Below the pieces are notes generated by a model. The model did no database searches. It was given only the letters and a program-made list of their open reading frames with translations, and was not told where the DNA came from. The translations under genes and the position numbers were made by a program. From assembly GCF_000340215.1 (NCBI RefSeq), contig NW_006921533.1, positions 6,415,424 to 6,479,423 of the forward strand: 64,000 nt of DNA, written 5' to 3'. Origin of the DNA: Pseudocercospora fijiensis CIRAD86 (Eukaryota; Ascomycota; Dothideomycetes; Mycosphaerellales; Mycosphaerellaceae). Below are positions 51,180-64,000 of this stretch, piece after piece (the first letter of the stretch is position 1; every line of letters starts with the position of its first letter).

Positions 51180-52430
51180 TATTCCTTACTAAATTCCTTA
51201 TACAAATTAATGCGGTCTCCTCGCTACTATATATTGCTAGTATAGTAGCTATCGCTTCTAACCTCTACGCCTAAAACTTAGCTTCTTAGACCTCCCTCTT
51301 ATCTATACTATTGTCTTCTAGATATTGCTTATAATCATCCTATATAAACTGCGAAAACCGCTTACGATAGCGCTAGTAAGGGTCGTTACTATCGGCAATA
51401 GTATCTAGTAGTCTATCGTCGTCGTCCTCGATCTTAGAAAGGTAGACTTTAGTAATTTTAGGCTCTTGCGAGAGAGGCTACGCTCTATAGCGAAGAATAA
51501 AGTTATAGAGCACAAAATAGGATATAATAAACCTCGACTGCGAGCGTATCGAATAGTATTTATAGGGACCTTATTTAATAAGTGCGAAGCGCTTCTATAT
51601 TACCCTAAATAACCTCTCGATAACGTTGCGAAGCTAAGCGTAACGGAGGTTATATAACTCTTCCTTATTAATAGGGCGCCTGCTAGTAGCGGCCTGTTCT
51701 CGAAGGTAGTATCGAGTCCTTTCGTATAGTACGAGAAGCCGCTTATCCTTAAAGGTATAACCGCTGTCTACTAAATACTTCTTACTAGCAGTTACCTCAA
51801 ATCCCTTCGAATACGCCTTCTTTAATACCTAACCGTCGTTTCTAGCTCCCTCGTAACCGACAAGAACGTAGTAAACAACTATATTAAATCTATAGGCCGC
51901 TATTACATTCTACGCAATAAAGTTCTTCCTATAACGATATAGACCTTGTTCTAAATACGGCACACTTACTAGAATAAGCGTGCTATTAATCGCTCCTAGA
52001 CAATCCGCGAAGTATCTAAACTTTCTAGCATCTTTTCTAGTTATAAGCCTAGGGTAAGTCGCTAACTCCGGCTCTTATATATATTCGTCCGCTAGTTAAC
52101 AGAGCGCCTTGCTAACTTCCTTTATTACTAGATGAAAGGTCCGTAACGAGTGCTAATAGTGCCTTCTTAGGTCTATTATCGTATAGTTATAGTATACGAA
52201 GTTATAATAGATTATTACCTTCTTAGCGACTATTAAATCGTCCTTCCTCCCGCGACAACGTACTAATAGCTTCTCGTCTAATTTATTAATCAAACTCCTT
52301 AATACTACCTGCCGCAGGCCTGTTATATCGTAGCTCTCCTTCGGCGGTCCGAATAGTACTTAAAATACCTTATATCGACTCTTCTTCGCCTATATAAGCG
52401 TCTATACTACGCCCGCTAGTTTATACCACT
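51180..52430 (-). pseudogene. Harbinger DDE transposase gene, degraded
   Basis: In the minus frame, with TAGs read through, the DDE_Tnp_4-type catalytic domain is recognisable. It shows LGAINSTLILVSVP, where the first catalytic Asp (GAID) has become Asn; FIAQNVIAA; VGYEGARND with the second Asp; YLVDSGY; and NVIERLFRVIQKRF with the catalytic Glu. The N-terminal helix-turn-helix region precedes it. Stops and the D-to-N change show it is inactive. Confidence 0.78.
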
Positions 52431-53098
52431 TTTTACGTTGTTTCCGGCGTAGGAGGGCGGTAAGTGTCGCATTCTAATAGCCGGCTATTATATAAAGTAA
52501 GAGACCGATACGGTAGCGCGTATTAGAGTCTATAGTAATAGCAAGCGATAAAATATTATAATATAGTACTATATTCGAGGACGCGTGCTATCTACCGAAT
52601 ACGCGCTTTTAAACCGGGTTTTCGGTAGACGCTTATACCTACTAGATATAGTATACCGCGCTCGGACGACGCTATAGTAATTAATTACAATCTACCGACT
52701 ATATCTACCTAAATAGTATATAAACAGCTCGGTAGAAAAGCGGTAGAAGACAAGAGGTAGAATAATCGGTGGATTAGCCTATACAAACGATATCCACCGG
52801 CGGCGAGGTAAACGCACTCTACAAGGCCTATATCCCGCACGTATCAGGTTGGAGGTCACAACTTCACCCGTCAATTGCCGTGACGCACGGCTCGGTCCAC
52901 GCCGCATCACGAGAGGCCTCCGCCCCGAATCGGGAAGGCGGCGGAAGGAAGAAGTCCGGAAGATTCTCGGCCCACGCCCCGACCGGACATGGCCCGCTCC
53001 CATGTTCCTCCACAGACACGTTGCCTGCACGTGAACACTGAACGATGGATGACAGAACTATCCGAGGCTCTGTCACACACTCCGCCCCTCGCCCAGCT

Positions 53099-53731
53099 CG
53101 GGGATTTAAGCCAAACGTAAAATCGCGCTTTCTATAGTAATCCATACGTAAATCTCGATGGAAACGTTCGATGGGGGTGCCATTGTCGGGATATAGACTA
53201 ATAAGTGGCTTGTAAATAGACAGGTGAATATGTAGAGGTAGAATTGTCGACTAAACAACGTAGATATCAGGTGGTAGCCGTCTCAGCGCATACTTGGCGT
53301 CAATCATGTGATCTACGACTTTACAAGTAGGCCTATATCTCGAGCATGTGAAGACTACTTCCTACGCTAGAGTGAATAGCTAGCTACAATAGCCACTGTC
53401 CTGTGTATCTTCAATCTTTACTAGACAGGCCGCACTGCCAGTCGCTGTCACCTTACCTTTGTATCTAGCCGACTTCTTTGGTACTTCATAGAAAATGGAA
53501 TACGCGCTGGAATGGAGGTGGACGCGCCTGCCAAGGGATTACATAATAATCGGCGGCAGTGAGGTCTACAGCCACCACACACTCGGATAACCTCGCCAAT
53601 ATAATATTTAGACTCGCGGTTCAATACTGCATACACCTGGATATCCATATGGGACTGGAACCTACCACCATATCGATATTTACGTATGGCCTACTAAGAA
53701 AAGCCGATTTTACGTATAGACCAAATCCCCG
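53099..53731. mobile_element. 633-bp MITE-like element with about 60-bp inverted repeats
   Basis: The left arm (53099-53159, beginning CGGGGATTTAAGCC and containing ACGTAAAATCG and CATACGTAAAT) is matched in reverse complement by the right arm (about 53672-53731, ending AAATCCCCG). Identity is high over 60 bp with scattered transitions. There is no coding capacity. The target duplication is not clear. It sits 228 bp upstream of the beta-galactosidase ATG. Confidence 0.65.
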
Positions 53732-53958
53732 CGATCAGCGGGGTGAAGTGACTGAAGAAACCCCGGATATGCAGAGCGTGGTGGCGGCGTGGGCCGATGC
53801 AGTGCAGTGCAGCAGCAAGCAGGCCCGGCCCATTCTCACCTCGTCGGCATGTGGAGGGAGGCGTGCTGGATTCGTATTCGTAGTTCTAGTTGAGCGCAGG
53901 ACGGCAAAAGCAGGTCGCACCAACAGACTCGATCCCGTCGACAACAAAGTCAAGCGGT

Positions 53959-57140
<3,182 letters not shown>

Positions 57141-58246
57141 TGATGCGGCAAGGGAAAATATTCGGGCGTGATCATGTTAGGGGCGATGGTCATAAAAGTT
57201 ACAGTGTGGTACTGTAGTACGGCAGGACCTACTTGGCACTCACATGACAGGTAGAACTGTTCTATTATAAAAGCGAGACTCAACAAGACACCGCTTCAAG
57301 TCCGCCAGACGCCAGCTACTACTCCCACTTTCGCCAGACTTCAGCCGCCCTCTGCTACAATCAATCCCCAATCATAGCGTGTACCAAATACAATACACCG
57401 CCTGCTCACCCTCGTCTAGAGCGACAGTCCTCACCGCCGCTGGAAAAAGGTCTGGACTGCAGGCGTGTCGTATACCGAATTGAACGCGCTTTTGTTAAAG
57501 CTTGATTGTAGACTATCAATAAGCAAATAATAGCAGGCAGGTGGCGTCTGGCATACAGGTAAGATACAATCGCTGACGTACGGAAACCCGCAAGGCTCAT
57601 GTAAACCAACCTTCTTCGAGTACGCTTCGCAGGAGAAGAAGCGATATTAGGACTCTTGGAGACTGACTCCAACCACATACATCCATCACGAACGAACGAA
57701 CGAAGCAACTACTGACATGGCTTCCTAGAATGCGCCTCTCTCGGTGATGATGCAACGGACGTGAGCGAAACGGTGGAAAGTATGGTGTCTTCTCGTACAA
57801 GCACTATCCTTATCCAAAGATTGCCTGCAATCAATCCCGCTGAAGACGATCGTGAAGCCTCATACCGACTTTGCTTTGCAGTGCTTGCACAGTCATTCGA
57901 CCTCTCGGTATCTCCCTGGACACCACAGCTATGCTCTCCTTCGACTGAGACCCAGAGTGGACAGGACAGATTCTGAATTGCAATCTTTTGCTCATTCTTC
58001 TATGGTGATGGACAGCGATATGCTTCCGGGGCGTCTCACCTCGACTCTTCCGAAACACAAAGACTAGCACTGGAGCAAAATGGAAGACGCGTGGGAGTGC
58101 AAACTGTGGAGAATCTATCCGACTCGTCGAGTGGCTGGAGTCGGTCACGAAGACACGGTCATAATCGTGAGTGTTTCTTCGATCGACTGAATGATCGATC
58201 ATAGCTAATAGCATGTCCAGGATGGTCTCCGTAGAGCAAGTGCACC
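57141..58246. other. Region 3' of beta-galactosidase
   Basis: About 1.1 kb of mixed sequence. Short frames occur on both strands. A GTGAGT...CTAATAG pair at 58168-58210 looks like an intron and may belong to upstream exons of the fragment at 58247, but I cannot join the frames. GAAC repeats lie near 57690-57705. Confidence 0.4.
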
Positions 58247-58867
58247 ATGGAAGTACTTCCTTTGAGCGGATCGCGAATCTCATCCGAGTATGGTGGGAAA
58301 CGCCTAGCACTGCAATTCTTCGAACACGGTGCTCCAAGAATCTCCTCCATCGCCATCGCTTTGCTCGCAACACCTTCACTTCCTGGTCAGATCAATTCCA
58401 GAGATGGAGCAGGAAAATTCTTGCTGATCTATTCACTGATCGCCATTCTCGGAGCACCTGATCTGGTCCGCTTTCTTGACGGAGGCAAGTTCTGGAACGC
58501 GCAGCCCTGGCTCTTTGGATTCGAAGGCCATCTCAATATGGAGAAGCGGATCTTTGGCACACCACTTAGGTCGCTTCAATGCGCACCGTATAGCTCTCCC
58601 CTCTCGCGCCATCACCCTAACACATATGGCGAATGCGTGGGCGTAGATCCGACGACAGGTCCTGAGACTGCGCGGATCGCTCGTAATGCCGCAGCCTGGC
58701 GACTTGAGGTCTTCACGATCGTCGACACAGAAAATATGGAAGTGACTATGTTTCAGGCTGGTCGACCGCCTGTGGCATTCTTGCTTGCTTGCTTGCTTGC
58801 TAGCGAGGAAAATGGAATGCAAAGAGCGATACAAGAACACAAATCACGTTCTGCAATTATTTTTTAA
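58247..58867 (+). pseudogene. Truncated fragment of an uncharacterised fungal gene
   Basis: A 206-codon frame whose middle is protein-like rather than random. It has a Gly/Leu-rich hydrophobic segment DGAGKFLLIYSLIAILGAPD, then LSRHHPNTYGECVGVDPTTG and VFTIVDTENMEVTMFQAGRP. I recall similar blocks in large uncharacterised Dothideomycete protein families but cannot name a domain. The N-terminal exons cannot be joined. The C-terminus breaks off after a TTGC microsatellite (58781-58800) and a short non-homologous tail. Probably a pseudogene or a badly truncated gene. Confidence 0.45.
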
Positions 58868-59880
58868 CCGGAAAGAATTCGTCTCTCGAAAGTATTCCAA
58901 GCTATTGCGAAACCGGACTCAAAACAACAACCCTGTGCCGATCGTTCATCAGCATCCAACAAAAGGACCCCGGAGATGACAGATCTCCTTCTCAAGAAGT
59001 GATTCGCGACCAAGATTTGGTGAGAAAAGAATCACAATATGCCAACTCGTTCGATTCCGTTCGAGCAGCTGCGTGGAAACTTCGTATCGGCCGAGCAGAA
59101 GTCGAAAATTTCTGTGATGAGCAGTGTCGTGCCACGTTGACTTAGATTAGAATAATAAAGGGACTGACGAGGATGCAAGCATCAACAACAATGCCGGCAT
59201 AAAAGCGTGCCCCCCAGGGCGTTAACCGCAGATGGTCCTAAATCGCATTTTGGCAGCGTCGTAATTGAAGGTAAGCTCATGACCTTGATGAGCGGTATAG
59301 AAAAATGTTGTTATTAGCATCTTAGTCATTTCCTACTCTTTCTTCAGTCGTTGAAGTTGAAACCCCACGCTCCTCCTCTCGCTGCAACTGTTCCTGAACT
59401 TCCTTCCAGGGTTCTCCATCGCTTCTAAAGACCCAGGGGTAGGGGGGGGGGGTTTCTAGAACCGAGAATAATCCATTCGTCGCGGATAGTCGCTCCAAAC
59501 TAGCCCAAAATTTGACTTTTTAACAGTGCTGGTGCTTGACAAGGCAAGGCAAGGCAATTCGAGATCCTGGCTTACTTAATAATAAGCTTGCATCGCATCC
59601 TGGGAGTACAGTGGTAAAACATCTCCTTTGAAAAAAAATTTGTAGCCGAAGATTTTCGGGTTTAAGTCAAGAGCGTACGTGCGTACGTAGGACAAGGTGC
59701 CGCGGCAACAGTAGTATAGGCTGTAGAGCGGGCAGGACACGGCGGTGTATATTCTTGTACATATACCTAGAAAATGTCGGTAAGGCAGCGAAGGCAACTG
59801 AAAAGCTTTTAGGGGTTAAAACGACAAAACGGACGCTATAGTATAGCACTTATCAAAGCTGCAAGTAATGTGGTGTCGTA
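58868..59880. other. Gene-free region before the LINE element
   Basis: About 1 kb without a supported gene. It contains a G-run (about 59441-59451), AAGGC direct repeats near 59540-59556 and ACGTGCGTACGT-type repeats near 59676-59690. RIP-type sequence starts at its right edge. Confidence 0.45.
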
Positions 59881-59976
59881 GTATTAATAAAAACTTAAGC
59901 TCTTAGACAAGCTAGATCCTGCATCCGACCCGCAAGTTCCTGAATTCTCTTAGCATTTCTTTACCTAATCCTAGCT

Positions 59977-61220
59977 ATGAATGTCCGAGAATACGAAGCT
60001 CGTAAACTAAGGGAGAAGGTTATAAGCTTACTTTATAGAATCCTATATAGCTTACCTAAAAAAGCGCTAATAGTAGCGAATAATTAGAGACGAAGGGAAG
60101 ATAGTTAAGAAGGAAGGGAGGACGAATAGAAAGCACTATATACTAGGGTAGAGGAAGTGCTAAAGGCGGAAGATAGAAGAACCCCTAAGAGGGCATATAG
60201 GATAATAATCTTAGAACTCCTTAGAGGACTAAAAGCAATCTATAACTAGGTAAGCTACGTAATTATAAAGGTAGCTAATATAGTCGCAGTAAAGATTACG
60301 AAGAAACAATAGGAGACAAGCCTAAACTACCGCACTTAGGTAGTAGTAGCTAGTTAGGAGGCGCTAAAACCCCCGAGGACAGTAGTTAGAGTCTATATTA
60401 CGGACCTATAGGAGCAAAAGGAAATCTAAGGACTTATAGGGAAAGAGATTATAGAAAGAATTATAGTTAAAGAGGTAATTAGGGCTAGGAACGAAGATAA
60501 AGGGGTAATCAAGCTGTTTATAGTATAAGAGTAGGACAAAAAGAAGCTAGAAATACAAAAAGAATAGACAACTAAGATAGGGAAAACAGCAAAGGTCTCC
60601 TAATAGCAATTTATAATTATAGCCTATAGTATAATAAGAAGCTTTAAGGAAGAACAGGATATTAAGAGCCTATAGAGACAAAACCAAGCTATATACCTAG
60701 GCCTAAAGATTACAAAAGTAGCATAGATTAAAAGGAAAATCGAAGAGACTAAGAAGTAGTCTTCCCTAATTATCTAGGTAGGGAGTATAGAGCAAGCTAA
60801 TATAGTACTAGACTAGGGGTTGTTCTAGGACTTTAAAAGATTAGAAACAGAGATATATAGAAGCAACTATAGGATAATACAGTACTTCAAATATTAATAC
60901 TATAGACACTTAGTAGCTAAGTATACAAAGACAACTAACACCTACTCCTATTATATAAAGGATTACTAGGTTAAAGAATACAAAGCATATAAGGGAGAAG
61001 CAAGATATACATACTACACTAAAAGACACCCCTCTTAGGCGAAGGAATGCCTAGTAAGAATATAGGCAGCTAGGAAGGTAAAGGAAGCTAGAATTAATAT
61101 ACTAAAAAGATATATAATAAGCTAGGGTAGCTAGGTATAGAAGCAACCTAGCTAAGTACTATAAAAGAGGTCTAGACAAGATAATAGGTTCACATTTAGG
61201 GCCTTACTAGTATAAGAGAG
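59977..61220 (+). pseudogene. LINE ORF1 (gag-like) remnant
   Basis: Starts at an ATG (MNVREYEARK) in a frame broken by many TAGs. A charged coiled-coil-like region is followed near 60880-61060 by remnants of three zinc knuckles. In these, several Cys are now Tyr (KYQYYRHLVAKY, YSYYIKDYQVKEY, RHPSQAKECLVR), consistent with TGT/TGC-to-TAT/TAC RIP changes. Confidence 0.65.
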
Positions 61221-61239
61221 TTACTAGTAACTAGGGAGA

Positions 61240-64000
61240 CTAAGATACCTTAACATTGTAGGAAAGGAAGTAGGGCAGACAAAGCTTAGTTAAATATTAG
61301 TCCAAAGTAAGGGAAGACTAAAGGAAAACTTATAGGGAAATAATATAGATAAAACCTAATAAACATTGCAATATTACTAAATATTATATAGTACAATGTT
61401 AACAAGAGCAAAGACAAGGTATAGAGGAGCTTCCTTTAAGTACTAAACCTAAAAGAACATTATATTATCGCAATCTAAGAGCCCTAGCTCAACCTATATA
61501 TAAAGAGACTAGCAACAGTTAAAGACCTAAGATACTACCTAATTATCTATAACTAGGGAGCCTTAAGGACATGTATCTATATTAGTAAGGAGATAGATAC
61601 AGAAACCTAGTAGGCTATACTATAGGAGGATAGGGACCTAATATTAGTTCAAGTAGAGACATCCTAAGGTACACTCTAAGTCCACTATATATACAACCTA
61701 CTACTAGACTTAAGAAGCAGTACCTAACTAAAAACCCTAGAAAGATTACCTAGAGTTATCTAGGGGAACACCTACTAAATCCTACTTAGGGATTTCAACC
61801 TCTACTATCCCCTCTAGGGCTTAGACTTTACCCTAGCTTACTACTTCCTAGTAGGAAGACTAATTAATATATTAGAGAGGGAAGGAATAGAAATTGTTAC
61901 CCTAAAGGGACTAATTACTTAGGAGGCAAGAGGAAGCAGTAGTATACTAGACTTATACTTTGCATTACACTAGATTAGGAATAGGATTACAAGATGCAGG
62001 GTTAACTAGGAACTAGAAGAATTATTAGACTACTTCCCGGTACAGATTAAGCTAAATGTCTAAGCTAATTAGGAAAGGGAACTAGAGGAGAAGCTTAACT
62101 AGAAAGGTGCCTAATAGGGCAGGATTAGGGAGGAACTAGAAAGGGACCTAAAACTAGAGGAACTCTTAATAAAGCATCTACTAAGGCTAGAGGATATCGA
62201 TAAGGTAGTAGAAGAACTAATAGGAATCCTAAAATAGGTAGCTAGAAAGCATACCCTAGTAAAGAAACATTTACTATACTAACAACTATACTAGACTAGT
62301 AAGTATATAAGGAAGGTTAAAGTAGCAAGGAAGGCTAGGAGGCAGTAGATACAAACCTATACCTAGGAAGCATAGGATAACTATAACAAAGCCTACTAGG
62401 AAAAGAAGATCTAGATTAAGAAAGATAAGATACAAGAATAGAGATCTATAATAGGAATAATTATAAAGAAACTAGAGGAGATATAGAGGATAGCTAAATA
62501 GGCTAGGAGACCTAAATAGGATAAGGATACGCTACTACAATTCCCGGACATTATAGACTAACAAGGACAAATGCAGACTATAATAGAAGGGAAAGCAAGA
62601 GCCCTAGGCTAATACTTCTTCTTTAGAAAAGTATAAGCAGACCTATCGGATATAAAGGAGAAAGAATAAGAGACTCTACTACTAGGCATACTAAGAGACA
62701 CCTAGGTTAAACCCGAAACTGTCGAAAGGATCCTAAAGAAAATTTCAGGCAACAAAGCACTAGGAGAAGATAAGATCTATAATAAACTTCTAAAAGCATA
62801 TAGGAAGGGGCTAGCCCTAGCACTAGCTAATATCTTTTTATAAAGCCTAGCACTAAGACACTACCTAAGACTATTTAGGAAGTCCCTAATAGTAGTGCTA
62901 AGGAAGCCCTAGAAGGAAGACTGTGTGTAGCTCAAGGCCTATAGACTAATAGCCCTACTTAATATAATAGGCAAGGTACTAGAAAAAATTGTCGCTAAAA
63001 GGCTAATAACCTTTGCCGAGGAAAGGAACATCCTTCCTAAAGGCTAGATAGGAGGAAGAAAGAAGAGGTTAATACCAACAGCTATAGAACTAATTACAGA
63101 ATAGATCAAGTATATCTAGTACTATAGTTAAAACTAGGTAGCAACCCTCCTCTCCCTTAATATCTTAGGAGCCTTTAATAATGTCTCCTATAAAAGGCTC
63201 CTATATATACTTAAATAGAAAGCTATACTAAACTGGATAGTCTAATTTATCTAGTCCTTCCTATAGGAAAGATCAATATAGCTTATTCTAGGCAAATTCA
63301 AGTTAGACCTAATACTAACTAAAAAGGGAATCCCCTAAGGATTAACACTCTCCCTAATCCTCTTCCTTATCTTTATAGCAGACCTACTCCTACTCCTAGA
63401 ATTAAAAAACATATTAGTATTAGGGTTTGTAGATAACACAAATATCCTAGCCTAGTCTAAGACAATAGAAACTAACTGTAAGATCCTCGAAGAGAAGCAC
63501 TAGGAGTATAAAAAATAGGCAAGGAAGCATAGAGCAAAATTCGCCCTAGAAAAGTACTAGCTTATCCACTTTAGTAAGGCTAAATCAACCTATAATATAA
63601 AGCAATCAATCACTATCTAAGGCTTTAAAACCCAACTATTAGTAGAGCTTAGGGTACTAGGGATCTAGCTAGATCCAAAACTGAATTAGGGACTATAAGT
63701 AAAGAAGGCAAAGCAGAGGGTAGATACTAATATACAATCTATTAATAGGCTTATAGCCTCTATATAGGGGGCTATATTCGAGAAAGCCAAAGTTATATAT
63801 AAAGCAATTGTTAAGCTAGCAATACTATATAGAGCATAGATATAGATAGCCTAGGAGAAAACACTAAAGAGGATTAAGCAACTAGTTAGCAGGTCCTAAA
63901 CCTAAAGCCTAAAGAAAATCCTAGGAGTATACAAAACTATACTAACAAGGGTAGTAGAAATGGAATTAGGGATCCTACTAGTCAAGCAATACTTTAAGGG
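61240..64000 (+). pseudogene. LINE ORF2 (endonuclease and reverse transcriptase) remnant, 3' cut
   Basis: The endonuclease part holds LLRDFNLYYP (about 61780-61800, GDFN expected) and RGSSSILDLYFA. The reverse transcriptase part holds IGGRKKRLIPTAIELI (63050-63100), LLSLNILGAFNNVSY (about 63150-63190), KKGIPQGLTLSLILF and GFVDNTNIL (63424-63450). The Asp residues expected in GAFDN and FVDD have become Asn, so it is catalytically dead. The frame runs into the window edge. Confidence 0.75.

Larger units (their letters stand above)
49240..52819. mobile_element. PIF/Harbinger DNA transposon, RIP-inactivated
   Basis: 3580 bp bounded by perfect 28-bp terminal inverted repeats (49240-49267 and 52792-52819; outer end GAGTGCG, inner part CGCCGGTGGAT) and flanked on both sides by TAC, a 3-bp target duplication as expected for the superfamily. 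The interior is AT-rich with CpA lost and in-frame TAGs. It encodes an accessory protein remnant on the plus strand and a DDE transposase remnant on the minus strand, the usual two-gene layout of Harbinger elements. Confidence 0.85.
59880..64000 (+). mobile_element. RIP-mutated non-LTR retrotransposon (LINE), truncated by window end
   Basis: An AT-rich plus-strand block in which Gln codons have become TAG throughout. Two consecutive degraded frames encode a gag-like protein with CCHC zinc knuckles and an endonuclease/reverse transcriptase, in the order of fungal Tad1/I-type LINEs. The 3' end lies beyond the window. The 5' boundary is set by the change in base composition and is approximate. 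Confidence 0.8.

Noticed and set aside
59576..59849. Minus-strand frames of 60-73 codons
   Set aside because: Low-complexity, Tyr/Leu-rich translations in AT-rich DNA next to the LINE, with no supporting motif.

Overview
This is a filamentous ascomycete window. Single-copy housekeeping genes are dense and carry short introns (52-65 nt, GT/GC...CTAAC-like...AG). They are separated by AT-rich blocks in which CpA has been almost completely converted to TpA, the signature of repeat-induced point mutation (RIP). The gene set (Fmp27, Apc4, delta-COP, NADPH-type nitrate reductase, nitrite reductase with a Rieske tail, GH2 beta-galactosidase) and the compact introns suit a Dothideomycete. The class is an inference; the fungal assignment is firm.

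Layout. 0.2-9.1 kb: Fmp27/BLTP2-like giant lipid-transfer protein (+). 9.6-12.1 kb: anaphase-promoting complex subunit Apc4 (+). 13.0-14.6 kb: delta-COP (-), whose first exon is only the ATG. 15.2-17.6 kb: a very acidic, unrecognised protein (+) with three MluI cell-cycle boxes just upstream. 18.4-21.2 kb: nitrate reductase (-). 21.7-31.5 kb: a 9.6 kb RIP-mutated DNA element with decayed genes for a RecQ-type helicase and a DUF6589-like protein. 32.0-35.3 kb: nitrite reductase (+). 35.5-36.7 kb: Gfo/Idh/MocA oxidoreductase (-). 36.9-39.4 kb: membrane-anchored M3 metallopeptidase (-). 40.5-45.6 kb: three tandem, strongly diverged USP-type deubiquitinase genes (+). 46.4-46.8 kb: a 100-residue one-helix membrane protein (+). 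47.1-48.9 kb: MFS sugar (lactose-type) transporter (-). 49.2-52.8 kb: RIP-mutated PIF/Harbinger transposon with perfect 28-bp terminal inverted repeats. 53.1-53.7 kb: a MITE-like inverted-repeat element. 54.0-57.1 kb: GH2 beta-galactosidase (+). 58.2-58.9 kb: a degraded gene fragment. 59.9 kb to the end: a RIP-mutated non-LTR retrotransposon, cut by the window edge.

Two functional units stand out. Nitrate and nitrite reductase form the classical divergent nitrate-assimilation pair. The MFS transporter and beta-galactosidase form a divergent uptake/hydrolysis pair like the lactose permease/beta-galactosidase pairs of other fungi. In both cases the shared intergenic promoter has been split by transposons while the coding sequences remain intact and free of RIP damage. 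This repeated pattern, and the composition of the 9.6 kb helicase element, are the most notable things here.
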